Shown here piece after piece: positions 37,531 through 50,400 of a stretch of 64,000 nucleotides of DNA. Origin of the DNA: Trichobilharzia regenti (Eukaryota; Platyhelminthes; Trematoda; Strigeidida; Schistosomatidae); assembly GCA_944472135.2 (NCBI GenBank), contig OX235268.1, positions 9,554,589 to 9,618,588 on the forward strand. The letters run 5' to 3'. Position 1 is the stretch's first letter; the number at the start of each line of letters is the position of its first letter. Made by a program: the position numbers and the translations under genes. A model generated the notes under the pieces. That model was not told where the DNA came from. It saw only the letters and a list, made by a program, of their open reading frames with translations, and did no database searches.

Positions 37531-38080
37531 ACTGTAAGCTATTATACTTTTTTATTGTGTCAAGAGATAGAAAATGTGCAAGACACGCATCTCAGCCAAT
37601 TCTGAACTCCTCAACTGAATATGCGTAAACTCCCAGCAGTGAATGGCAGTTTTCTCACTGCTATTCGAACTCATCACTCATCTTTCCACACTCCAAAGCT
37701 TTATCCGCATATGTAACCTACTTATATAAAATTAAGTAGTTCAGTATAAGTAAACAAATTATCAGGTAATGTTATGCCTACATATTTCTATTGGTACAAA
37801 TGACGATGGATAAGTGACCTTGGAATAAACTGAATTCAACATACGCCTATATTTTGGTGATTAATAAAATCTGAATAAATCTGATGAAGAAGCTATAGCT
37901 TACACACCGCAAAGTTAAAAAACCTTGTTGAAATTTTTTTCTTAATCACTATGGGACTCATTTAAATAATTGTTTTTTCGATTACAGCTTGATTCCACAC
38001 CGTATTTTTGGTACAAGTATGGAATTTTCAGCGTGGATGTCGGTAGCCTAAAATTTGCAGGCCGAACATAGACATCAGGT

Positions 38081-38156
38081 GTGCGTTAGTGAGGGCTCGA
38101 ACCCCGGACCATCTGCATGGACGCCGAGAGTCCTAACCACTGTGCCACCAACGCAC
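38081..38156 (-). repeat. 76-nt tRNA-like sequence (X2 copy)
   Basis: Same as 3988-4063, with one base changed (GACGCC for GTCGCC on the plus strand near 38121). The acceptor-like inverted repeat and the B-box-like block are unchanged. Confidence 0.6.
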
Positions 38157-38368
38157 AAAATACTCCGTCGGAAGACAGAGCTGAAAAACATGAGACAAGA
38201 CTCATTGTATTGTGCCTCTCCACGGAAATCTTTAGTAAAAGGCGAAAGATTTATCCGCAAATGAGGAGACACCAGAGTTGTAATGGTCAAATTTTAACAA
38301 AAATTCAAAGAACGTTCAGTCAATCTTAGGAGGTTATTATTATTACTTCTTAAATTCAACTTGTCATA

Positions 38369-38632
38369 TCACAGCGGGCAAGCGAATGATAGTTGTTGAT
38401 TTCCGTTGCCTTCTGTCTGTAAGCAAGATAAACTGATTACTCTTTGAGAGATAGTTATCGCACTCATTATTGCACCACTATTGCCTTTTCGCAAACATGC
38501 TGGATAATGTTCTTGAATCTTCTTGGACAGCGTGGGCATTGAAAGACCGATATACCTGGCTCCAAAGCACCACGTGAACTGATTAACGGACATAGAAGTG
38601 GTTAGATGCGCGATCTTGTCCTTCGTTAACAC
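38369..38632 (-). mobile_element. Second Penelope-like GIY-YIG fragment (X2)
   Basis: Duplicate of 4276-4539, with FGARYIG and the EHYPAC segment conserved and one Arg-to-Trp difference. Confidence 0.65.
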
Positions 38633-39659
38633 AAATTTTTGTGAAAACTCATCACATTTGTTACTACTCTAATTCCATTAACCCCCAATTTTCTTGACCG
38701 TTTTGGTATTATGTAACTCCAATTAACAATCTTCATATAATAAATTGAAATAACCAAAACCAAATGTATTAATGGTTGACAAACTAAATGTACATATACA
38801 TACAAAAGAACAAATATTTACATGAGATTGCACAGATAAGAAAATGAATTCAAAGAAAAGCCAACTTTCGCTGAACTACGTGTTATAGTTTCATTCTAAT
38901 TTCTATCATGAAAACCTCACTCACGCTTGATGGCTGACTGTCTGGCTGCCTGGTTGGCTGGTTGGCTCTTTTCTCTCCCAATTCAAATGTCCTCGAAAAG
39001 ATACAGACCACTGAACCTCACTGCGCTGTCATCAGCATCATCTCACTACTCACAGTGACCACTAGCACTGTCACCATGCCGTCACTGCAGACTGAGTAGA
39101 TCAACCAGTCCACCAACTGTTGAGGATTACAACCAGCAAACAAGATGTAATTATTAATCAGATTACTAAGCAAACGGGTAATCATAATAATAATAATATT
39201 AACAACAACAGTACTAATAAGTGTAACTATTTCTATTCGAGAAATCACAATGTTGGTTTTCAAATTTCTTTTAACAGCAATATGGTAATGACAATATCGA
39301 TAACCATAGCATTCAGAGAATGGTTTTTAAAAAAATTCTTTTATGAACTTCTAACACCACTTTTACGTAAACTTCAGATGATCAATTTCTTTTCGACGTC
39401 TTTCTATAGTTATATAATTTTTTATGCAGAAATTTCTTCTGTTTTATACGAGTGATTTTACCTGGTCACTATACAGGATTGTGTGCCAGAGACATTCTCA
39501 TGTTATCATATTCATAGCTTCGTAATAACTAAAATTCAGCCAATGTCTAGATATTTTGAAAATGTTTGAAGATATATCGATATATTTACATATAAGTTGA
39601 ATGACTGATTTAAATTTAGGTAGAATTTAACCTCTGTAGTCTCTCTATTTTTTATTTCT

Positions 39660-40804
39660 CCCTTAGGTTCCTACTTGAACATAGGGCTTCAACTGCACGT
39701 CTCTATCTGCTTCTGTCTACATCTGTAATTTTCACCTCCATACTGTTTCAACTCCTCTTTACACGATCTCCTCCATGTCGCCCTTGCACCGACGACCCAC
39801 TCGCCGCTTCCCTTTCGGATTCCACTCAAGGGCTTGACGCGCGATATCACCCAGCGGTCACCTCACCGAGTATCCGATCCATCTCCACTCTCTCCTCCAT
39901 ATTTGTTGGGCGATTGGTTCTTGTTTTGTTTGTTCCCATAGTTTCTTGTTGGTGATTCTTTCCGGTCCGCCCATCTGACCTTCAATATAGAGCGAAGACG
40001 GTTGTTGTTGATAAAGGTCTGCACTAGGCTGTTGGAAATATTCTTTGTGACCCGCCCGTCAAGTTTCTGATACGTATAGAAAAAGTGACTTGACGTTTGT
40101 ATTGAAAATCCGACCGAATTTTGTTGTTGATGCTGGCTGAGTGACGAAGATTTCCAGATTGGTTTCAGGTTGATGAATGTGTGTGTTTCTCGCCTTCCCG
40201 ATTCTCCCTCGATTTGACATCCTTGTTCATTGAGACAATGCTCAATGCTACATAAGTGAATGAAGTAAGCTCTTTCAAATCCCTACCGTTGATGTTGATT
40301 GACGCTGGATGTTGATGTTGTAGTTGTTGTTGGTTGATTATTTCATTACCTCCGCCTTGTCATTGTTCACATGGAGTCCTGTCTTCGCTGGCTGCTTCTT
40401 CGACCAGTTTGTCGATTGTCGCTTGTAAGTCTTCGATCTCGTGTGACATCAAACATATATCATCCACGCGCGAAATCCAGGTCTTCTAGGTTCTTCACGT
40501 CGGTCGGTCTAGGATATCCCTGTCTTCTCGTTTCCTGCTGTCTCACGCATAGTCCAGTCCACCACATTTAGGAATATCATTGGTGATAATAAGCACTCTT
40601 GTGCGACTCCTGTGTTTACTCAAGACGCCTTGCTGAGTTTCCCGTTGCGGATCACTTGACGTGTGCCGTTGTCATACGGCTGTTGGATAGGGTTGATGAC
40701 TATTTGGAGTACGCCATAGTACTCGAGTAGTTTCGAAATTGCTTCACGGTCAACGCTGTCAAAGACCTTCTCGAAGTCTCCAAAGTTGAAGTAGGAGAGC
40801 AAGG
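39660..40804 (-). mobile_element. RTE 3' part (X2), ending at the module border
   Basis: This is the counterpart of 5580-6640. It reads leftwards from the FDSVDREA block near 40780 through GVxQ-type RT sequence near 40620, the disrupted FADD region near 40465 and the C-terminus to the 3' tail at about 39660. Its start at 40804 coincides with the junction to an oppositely oriented RTE piece. Divergence from X1 here is visibly higher (many small indels) than in the flanking module. Confidence 0.78.
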
Positions 40805-42015
40805 TACCTGCAGATTGGAAGAAAGGCTACGTATTCAAACTGCTAAAGAAAGGAGACTTGAGTCAATACAGGACTTAGAACAGGCTGGATGCAGAAGAAA
40901 AATGTCATGCATCCATCAGATCGGAACACTACGTTTTATCACTTAACAGAGCTTGGAATGGCACTCAGCTCTCTATCTCAACTTCATCGACTATGAATAT
41001 GCCTTCGACAGCGACGATCGAGAGGTGATTTGGAAACCACTTTGCTGTCACGGGGTGCCACTAACAATTACACGTCTCACTCAAAATTTGCACGACAATA
41101 CTGCCAAGTAATCCACAATGGGAAACTCACGGCATCTTTGAAGTGAAGACAGGAGTAAGGTAAGGCTGGCTGCATACTATCTCCAATAATTTTCCTGATT
41201 GCGATAGACTGAATAATGTGACAGGCAACGAGTAACGGGGAAACAGGCATAAAATGGATTCACACATAAAGCTTAGAGAATCTGAATTTTTCTGATGCTA
41301 TATATCTGATTTCCCACAAACTGGAAGATGTGCAGGTGAAAAGCAACAAGTTGGCAGCAGAAGTACCAAAGATAGGATTTCAGGTGAATATGGAAAAAGT
41401 AGAGGAAGCAACGTCCCTTAACTACCCGAGAAGCATCGTGTCAACTACAGGCAGAACTGATGAGGACATCAAAAGGAGGGCCGGGAATGAAATCTCAGCT
41501 TTTATTTCTCTCAAGTCTGAGTTATGTCAACGGAAATCATCATAAAAAACAATATAAGGATTTTCACCTCCACTTTGAAGTCATTGCTACTATAGAGATC
41601 TGAGACTTGGCGCTGCGTGTTCGGGGCCACTACAAACAAACTACAAACCCTAATAAACAGCTGTCTTTACTCAAAACTCAACATCAGATGGCCAGACAAT
41701 TTCAGCAACAACCCAGCAGGAATCGACTGTGCAACAAATATGCAGGAAGAAATGGAGGAGGTGGATTGGCCATACTCTGAGAAACCACCAAGTGACATCA
41801 CACACCAGGTCGTTTCTCGGGTAGAACCCGAACGGGAAGAGGCGAGTTGGTGGTGAGTTGAGGATGACATGGTGGGAATCAAGTGAACGGGAGATGAAAG
41901 CATACGTGCAAACGTGGAGCCAGGTAAAATCGTTGGCAGAGAACCGAACGCAATGGAGAATTCCGGCTGAAGCCCAATGCTCCTCCAGGAACTAGAGGAA
42001 ACAATAATAATAATA
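40805..42015 (+). mobile_element. RTE-clade remnant, plus strand, head-to-head with the preceding one
   Basis: In broken plus-strand frames the sequence gives VPADWKKGYVFKLLKKGDLS, then NFIDYEYAFDSDDREVIW, then LNYPRSIVSTTGRTDEDIKR, then NKLQTLINSCLYSKLNIRWP, in the correct RT order. It ends with GGAACTAGAGGAAAC and an (AAT)n tail at about 42000-42015, the usual RTE 3' end. Many stops are present. It belongs to another RTE subfamily than the adjacent minus-strand piece, to judge from the residue differences. Confidence 0.75.
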
Positions 42016-45010
42016 ATTCTTTGGGAGCTGTCAACAGTGAGCTCTGGCTCTAGGTTTCGTGGTAGTAGAAACCATCACATAGCTGTATCCAGGTGAATAA
42101 ACATAGCACGGTCATATGAGCTCATGGTTACATGGTTCGTGGATTGTTTCCAGCTGGCTTCAAACAGAATTTTTCAGTTGCAAACACGTTTCAGATTTTA
42201 TGCAAGGAGAAAACTTGGGCACTGTGGTAGAGTTTAATTCTATTATGGAAAAAATTTTATTTCGATAAAATCACACAGTGCCATACAGTATTATTTACTG
42301 ATGACGTTTCGAGCACAAATTATTTCTCATATGATTATGGGCAAGAATTGATGTTGACATTGGTATTGATAGGGCCTGTTGTGAATTGTTCAAATATCAA
42401 GAGTTGTAGGCGTGCGTCATGATGACCAGCCACTTTACAAATTGGTCAGTCAGTGCTACAAGTTAAAATGCGATTATTTTTGAAAATGATACCTATACTC
42501 CTTTATTAGAACAGCATGAATGGAAGTCTGTACTTCTATATTATAATTCTCAAGGAATTTTTACACTGACTGTTCCTGAAAATATTTCCACATTAGTAAC
42601 TACATGGAATAAATGCAAAACAAAGTTCACAGACTTTTCGCGTGACTAAAAGAATTTGGAATAGCTGACAGCCTTTGTTGCTTCGATGATGAAGTTCAGA
42701 TCGGTAGAGGTGAAAAGCAGCAAGGAACCCGATCGCCCAATGAATACCATGTAGAAAATGGAGACGGACTCAATTAAGTCTGCTGGGAACATGATGTGGC
42801 AATGTGCGCCAAGTTTCTCAAAGAAAACTATAAAACTCAAGTTTCGAAGTCGTGCGATTACAATCGATATGATTATGAACAATAAATTTTGATCGAAACT
42901 TTGTCATCCCGTACACAATAATGTTTCACCGTGTGATATATCTAACCAGCAAACTAATATGAAATTACTTACTACCACAGTGCCCACGTTTTACACATAC
43001 ATCAATCATTTCTTCCTGATTCAAGGAATATAAGGTACAAATGTTTTTCCCAATGACCGAAAGAGAGGAAAGTATTCATGACGATTTATATTCTTCCTCA
43101 AATTACCTGTAGATTTTATTCAAAATCGAAATCCCCAAGCTGAGAATCGACATTAGGATAATAGAGTTTTCAAATTCTCTGACTTTTACTCACGAGTAGT
43201 TGAACTAGAAAAGGGAAAACTTTATAAACAGGATAATCCAAAAGAATTATCCTCAAAGTGAAACAATAAAAATAATGAAAGGAACAAAACAAATAGTTCG
43301 GGGAAGAGTCACACTTTGGCGAGTTCATCTTCTTAGACTTCTCTAAATATGAGGATATTAGGAAAACCAATGAGTTGTCATAATCATGCATGTATCAAAT
43401 TGACACAAGTTGAAATTCATAAGGCATTGCTTCTGCTCACCGTAACTGCATTGTCCACATGGTCTTCTTCTAATGTGAAGGTCCTGGATTCAAACAAATG
43501 TGCCGAAAAGTCCGAAACTAGATTTAACAGCTATTCAATTCACCCAACTTTCCCAACGTTTCTCTAAATCATGACAGCTTGTGACCCAATCCATAATAAT
43601 AAGTGTGTGGTGATTCGAATTAGTGTTTCGGAGTCATATATTCAGTAAAATGATAGGTGTATAATTATTATTCTCATCTGTTCATTTGAGATACTGAAGC
43701 ACATTGACATTTCTCCCTTTCATCTACGCCCCATATCAGCTAGGTCAAAGATGTTCGCAGCCTTCATCGATTCAAGGGTTGGTTCGGCGATGGATTCCAT
43801 TCAGTGGTCTACTCAGTGTATGTGAGATCCACCTCCGATTTCTCCTGGATAACCATGAGGTGATACGTTGTAAGTAGGTGAAAGGCTTATTTATTATAAA
43901 CATTGGATCTTCAGTGTGGATCGAAAGCGACTGTTGAAGAAATCTGGAAACGCTTTTGGTGACTGGCACACCATGTCTGTGTTCCATGTAGAAGGACTAA
44001 CTGGTTTCTGGTGTTATTGCTAAAGATCTGGTTCCTGTTCGTTATGCTGAAGAACCCAGACTTCCATACAGATTTCGGATTCGTTTCAGTTCTGAGTTGA
44101 GAATAGAGTTTTCAGCATCAAAGAATTATCAACCGTGGTGTTAATTTCACGGGTTTGAAGGGTTGCCTCCACTTTTAATCCTCCCTCATTGGAAAGCTCA
44201 CTACTGGCTGGTGAACCGTACAAAGTTTAGAAGTGACTTTGCTTGTAAGTTGCGATTAAAAGGAGTAATTATATGTTGATGCACCGGCTTTTCTCCGTTG
44301 GATGCGGTTTCAAACTTCAAATCAAATCTGTGGATTACAACACGAACTCACTCTAACTTCTTTGCAAGTGGACTACATATGCATGCCAGTCAGGACAAGT
44401 CAGTAGTCGAACTGTATCATCTCCCAGTTATTCTCAGTGTCCTGAATGATATTTCACACAGCATGGTGCACATAGAAAGACGACGAACATACTCCCAGAC
44501 GAATCTGAATTTTCTGAAGAAAAGAAACTACAGAGAACCGACTAATGTGGCCAACCGACCAAATTTCATCTCTCACTCCATCCAATTGTTCAATGTTCAG
44601 AATCCGAAGTTCCTGAACCTGTATCTGGGTTCAGAGAACTATGGTTAACACGCAGAACACTGTGCACAATCACTGACCCGGAATAACAGAAAACGGAATG
44701 AGAGTACAATTGTTTATTCCATGTACGAAGTCTGAAAATGACGTCAATAAAATGTACGATGATACTCTTGATCGTGTTTCCCCAGTCCTCTCCCAAGCAG
44801 CATACGACTAAGCAACATTAACCATTACTGTCTCCCTCAAAAATGGGATCGGTTCAAATAAATATTCAGTCTTCACTGATATTGACACTAGTTGTGTCAG
44901 GTTCCCCTTATAATCCAACAGAGAAATTGTTGGCTGATGTTCTGAGAATTGTAGGGAAATATGTATGGATGTACTGGCTTCGTTTTATTTTTCTGTTGAT
45001 CAATAGGATA
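42016..45010. other. Unassigned stretch; possible faint RTE trace
   Basis: No gene was recognised. A minus-strand frame at 43987-43772 ends with RRNRRWISHTLSRPLNGIHR, which recalls the RTE C-terminal RRWRWIGHTLRK-type block, so an old RTE 3' end may lie at about 43740-43990. A 116-codon plus-strand frame at 44298-44648 has no recognisable domain. Confidence 0.35.
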
Positions 45011-45011
45011 A

Positions 45012-45135
45012 AATAACCGCGCTGGGTGACATCGCGCGTCAAGCCCTCGAGTGGAATCGGAAAGTGAAGCGCCGTGTGGGACGTCCAGGGTGACATGGAG
45101 GAGATCGTGTGAAGAAAAGTTAAAACAGTATGGAC
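45012..45135 (+). mobile_element. RTE 3' sliver at the left border of module Y2
   Basis: The reverse complement of 45015-45100 matches the RTE C-terminal region seen at 5710-5790 and 39790-39860 (around GGGTGACATCGCGCGTCAAG, then GGAATCGGAAAG). It stops where module Y2 begins (about 45140). Confidence 0.7.
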
Positions 45136-45799
45136 TAACATCTCACGAATATCCTGGGGGAATCGGAGGTGGTTTAGGTACACACACAGCAAACCACTAA
45201 ATGAAATCCACTGCCCGACCAGCCTTTGAGACGATGAAGGCTTCTGACAATGGTGGACCCAATTGACATGGGTTTTAGATGAAAGAGAGAAATCGCCATG
45301 TGCTGCTGGAACCCAAAGGAACAGAAGAGAATATTTACATTATGTTAGGTATAATCACAATTACAAGCTTGTTGTGTCCTATCAATTTGTTTCGTTCTTT
45401 CCATTATGGTTGTTGTCCTTTTCGAGACGTATAGCCTTTGACATTCCTTTGTTAATGAAATGGGTGCTTTCTATCTCAACTACTCATGAGTAAAAAAACG
45501 CCAATTGCAAAATTTACAGAGATGTGTTTTGTATTATAACTGGGCCTTAACTGGGCTTTCATGTTTGAACAATCAATTGGCCTCAACTTCCAGTACGCTC
45601 GATGTGTTTCCTGTCCTCCTCGGACATGCTCCATGTTAGTCAGGCGTCTACTTGGAGCATATTCATTCCATCTTGATTTTCATCTGGCTACTAGGTGTAT
45701 ATGCTATTTTGCTTTGAAAAGCGATCAACGAAAGAGAATACACCAGAAACATATTCCTCTAGGATGACGGAAAGCGTACGATGAGTTATTTGGTTGAAG

Positions 45800-46290
45800 T
45801 TAGTTGGAGAATCTTATTTTGGCACAAATGTGAAGTCAGTTCTTCTACATTGGTCAGATACTTCGCTATAGCATCACAAAAAGCATTCCCAACAGACCAC
45901 TGTAGAATTTAATCGACAACTGCCTTCCTTCTTTATTGAAGGTCTAATGGCCGTCTGGCCAGAACGAATAAGCAAGAAGAGACTCTGTAAATAAAGCAAT
46001 GAAGAACCCATTGCTCAACAATTATGCAGAATAACATGGAGGTGAATTGAGCACACACTAAGGATGACATCAAATAACGTCGCACACCAGCTCATCACTC
46101 AGCTGGAAGCCAAATAAGAAACGACAAGTTTATCTTTAGTGCGAGACTGAAATGGGGGAGATCGTTCGAAGGAGGGCGATAACCGTTTATCAGCAATCGT
46201 GGACGCCGTCGGAATGTGGAGAATAAAAAAGAACAATATTGTGAAGCGTTGTTGGTGCCCTATGTTCCACTCGGAGACTAAACGGGACAA
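45800..46290 (+). mobile_element. Very degraded RTE 3' end (Y2)
   Basis: Counterpart of 22830-23310 with several substitutions and small indels. The order of recognisable RTE C-terminal blocks is the same. Confidence 0.45.
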
Positions 46291-47499
46291 TAATCCAGAC
46301 TCCGTGTCACATGATGGGGTATTCGGAAATATTACCACAGAGCTCTTCATGCCGCCGGTGACTATCTGCAGGAGAACAGTTGATGTCACTTAATGTTTCA
46401 TCGATGTACACCTAGTTAACATCTTCCTTTGAATTTTTGGGTTTTAATGTTGATGTCTAGTTTACTTGCATTGTTCTGAAAATTGAAATCACCCCACTCC
46501 TCTCTTTGATATCCTGGAGGTCACACAACATACTACATACCTGTTCCTCGCAGTATTACCCACCTTATTTATAAGCAGTTAACTGATAGAACAGATATTC
46601 CGAAAAAATGTCTCAATAAATTAATAATGGTTCATTCTTCATTGGTAGCTGAATAATTACACAACGCATTTCTATCTCATGGATATTTGCTCGAGATGAA
46701 GGAAGGATAAAATAATGACGATTATTATTATTAGCAAGAAACTTCAAACGTACTAGGTAAGTGTTACTATGTGTGTAGAGCACCCAAAAAAAGTCAAAAC
46801 TTCCAGATCAGATGTGTGCAGTATTGTCCGGCATCCAGAAATAAACTCTTCATAGTGACTAAACATCAGTCACTATTCATTTTGTTGTTTACATTGTTTA
46901 GTATATTACAGTTGAGCCGCTCCCTCTGAAGGTCATTGGTGAAACTCTGATGTTGCTTGTTATTATGCATCTACTGGAAATGTGTTGATTGGGCGCTGAT
47001 TTTGAGATCTGTGCAGATTTATGATCCTGAAACGACGAAGTTCATTGTGACATCATGAACAATGTGTTCACGAATTTCTACTGATTGACGATTATGAAGT
47101 TTTCATGTAAGATGTTAAGAAAGGTTCAGTCTCAATATACCGCTGAAATCTGTGGAATGGTAAGAATAACTGATAGACACTTAATTTCCTGTCAATATAT
47201 ACATAACTCATTTCCTCACAATATCAAATAGATGAGATAACTTCCTACAATCTGTTTGTCTGTCACACATTCAGACTCACATTTCAGTGGCTTTATTGTA
47301 GAAATTAAATTGAAGACACACATGAAAATACATAGCTGACATTCGAATATAACCATGTAAGCTGGTCGTACATGATTGGTTGTTTATCTAACTAATCAAC
47401 GGATAGATAGACAATGATAATATATGTATGTAAATACATTAGTTAAGAAGTGAAATTCATAGTAGTCTAACTTTTGAACTGTATATTATCTCGTCGGTG

Positions 47500-50400
47500 A
47501 TGATGATGATAATGATGACGGGGATTGTGAATATGACATTGAAGTTTTTGTGCTGCAATAACTTGAAGACAGATTTTCATTCTTACAAATGCAAACCCAT
47601 TTCATATCATGGGCACAACAAACAATCAACGAACGATGAAAGAAGAAATAAACAGTCAAAAGTGATCAGCGACTCTAAATACTACCGACGAGTAGGTGGA
47701 ATTTATGTTGAAGATAATTGTATTAGGTGATTGCATTCACAGTGATACTGGTCATAATCACCACGGCTATTATGATGTTGGGTATTTACTTGTAAGTATC
47801 TCAGGTCGCTTTCAAAGTAGAAATTGTTTTTTATGTTTAGGCTTGGTCTTGAAATAAAAACAAAATATGGAATCCTGGTGGTGTTGATTTCCAGGTAGGA
47901 ATAACGAATCCTTAATTATTCGTTGTTGGCATTATGAAAAGTATAATTTATAATGTTTATTGATACATCTACTATGTGAGTGTTGGCGAGAAATCGATGA
48001 TGCCATTTCACGTCTTTCAATATCCATTTGTGCATACCAGTATTCACAACTGTAATAGCATTCAGTTCTCGTAGAACTCAACAGCATAAGATGGACACTT
48101 GCTTGCTTAAAACATGTTCGAATATTCTGCTTTCACATCAGTATGAAGGAATAGCGAAACAATTTTCGAATTCCCCACTGATCACGACAGTTTCACTAGG
48201 AAAACGAAGAATACACAAGTAATTATTAATGTGCTTAATATAATCAGTTGCAGTCAACTAGGTCTTAGCCAAAGATTGAAACGAGTTATCTGGAAACTAC
48301 TCAAGTAAAGCAGCAGTTTAGCTAGCCAAGTCACCGTGACCACAACATTCCATGTCACCTACAGTCGGTTTAGTTCCAGGTTATGTGTGGTTTACTCAGA
48401 CCGACCATCTAGAAAGAGCTACTACTTCCACCTGATTGCTTCACACTTACTCATGTTACTCATTATTATATATTGTCAAAACATCATAAGTTAATTTAAT
48501 TCGAGGTTGATTCCAAGCCAATAAAGGTAATATTTTTGCATAGAATGTGTGTGATGAATAAAGGAATTCTAATTACAAGATAACTACTTCAAACTGGTTC
48601 ATTTTCATTTCCAACTTTTTCTGAATACAGCTGCTTGGCCATTGTAGTTGTCTTCGTCCTGCTATTCGTCGATGCAACACAGACTAAACCATTCGTTGGA
48701 TTCATTTTCTTATGCTTATATGTAAGTTATATCTGTGCATGCCTATAAGGAGTGGTGTGTATATTTATTTTACCTATTTAATTGTACAAATACTACAAAG
48801 GGTAATCACAATTTGTCATACAACGACATGATGAGTGATAGTGATGACATTAAAAGAATTCCCGTGATTAGTAAAGGAATAGTGAACCACTCAGGGGTCA
48901 TTATTCATTATGTAGTAATGATGAATGATCCAGAGGTCTGGTGCCTTCAGGTTTCAATCTGAGCTAAAGTCCGTCAATCATCAGTCCGAATGTCTTGGTG
49001 TGTTGGTATATTACTACAGCACCACATATCGTAGGTTCGAAGAACTGAGGCTGGATCGCAGGTAAGCATTCCGGATGACTAGCACCATGCACAGAACATA
49101 GACCTAAGCAGATTTCCCACTGTTTGACTCCAACCATCTCACTCTACATACTTCATCGTTAAAAGTATATTGCACAATTATTTTCTCGAATTAGGCTTGT
49201 GAGTGATCATGATGAACAGAAGTAAGTGTGCTTACAAAACAAATTTGTAATTTCAAAATTCATTTTCTGTTCATATTCTCACCTCTGTTTTGATTTCTAC
49301 TACATAACATAGGCGATCTTTTTGGCCGTTATTTTATACGTACTCGCGACGTATGAGGTGAGAATTGTTTCCGTGATTGTTTGGTGTGTCTGCCTTCTCG
49401 TATGTGCACTCGTGTTTCTTCTGGGATACAAAATCAAGACTGATCTGACAAAAACTGCAGACGGTTATTTCGGATACTTCCTGATGATGCTTTTCGCAGG
49501 AATACTTCTTGGTGAAATATTTCTCATAAGGGATCAAAAGTTTGTGAGTAACTATCTTTCTATTTGCTGTTTCATATAACTAATCATCTTGTGGTTGAGA
49601 ATTACACGTGAAAACGCAAATCAACTTCAGCGTAGTAAATTATGAACGATTGAAATAATAAAATGCATGATGAATAACATTGCACTGATATATTCAAAAT
49701 GACAAAGATGTTATTCACCTGCGTTCCCCATCTCGGCGTGTTCATTCATCGCATTATGAGGACCTGAAAACCGTCACTGAGAATGTCACTAATCAGATTG
49801 GCTATGAAATAGATAAATTCGATTTTGTTGAAATCAATTATGAGGAATTAAAAAAACTGACTCTAAGGAGGATCATGAAATGTGACTTCACCGTTTACAC
49901 AAGGAAATCCTCAGATAGGCACAGGAATAATAGTGTAACAGCAGAAGGCGAGACACCGAAGCACTGATCATCGTTCGAACCACCACTTATATAGGAATAG
50001 TTTTATATTCTCTAACCAATCATTGGGCGTTTGACTAAGGTTATGACATTAAACGGCATGAAATAGAATGTTCAAATACATAGTACTCTGTTGCTAATGC
50101 TGAAATGAACTGTGACAATATGTGAGAATAATATTCCGTCCGAACACAACGTCCGTCTCCCACTGCCACAGTTGCAGTTAAAGTATCATGGATAATAATT
50201 GTCGTCGATGAAATCTGCTCAACGCGAATAGTATTGTAACCCAATCAAATGACCGGACCAACACAACCACCATCAGAAATACCACCACCATCCATGCATA
50301 TGTATATTTAATTGCCATATGAGAAACCCTGCTATAAGCTTCGTGCATTTTCGTCAAAACGCAGTTTTTTCACTTCCATTTCGATTTGAATTACTTCATA

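Larger units (their letters stand above)
33129..40804. repeat. Duplicated module X, copy X2
   Basis: Positions 33129-36223 match 60906-64000 with a constant offset of 27777 and no net indel. Positions 34085-40790 match 1-6640. X2 is the more ancestral-looking copy. It keeps 8 nt near 37155 that are missing in X1 and lie within the Penelope RT, and its RTE segment lacks several small deletions seen in X1. Confidence 0.93.

Noticed and set aside
45263..45493. Amplified gene distinct from the Lifeguard-like gene in module Y
   Set aside because: The frame is the Y2 copy of 22281-22523 with a different start caused by a substitution; there is no independent evidence of coding.
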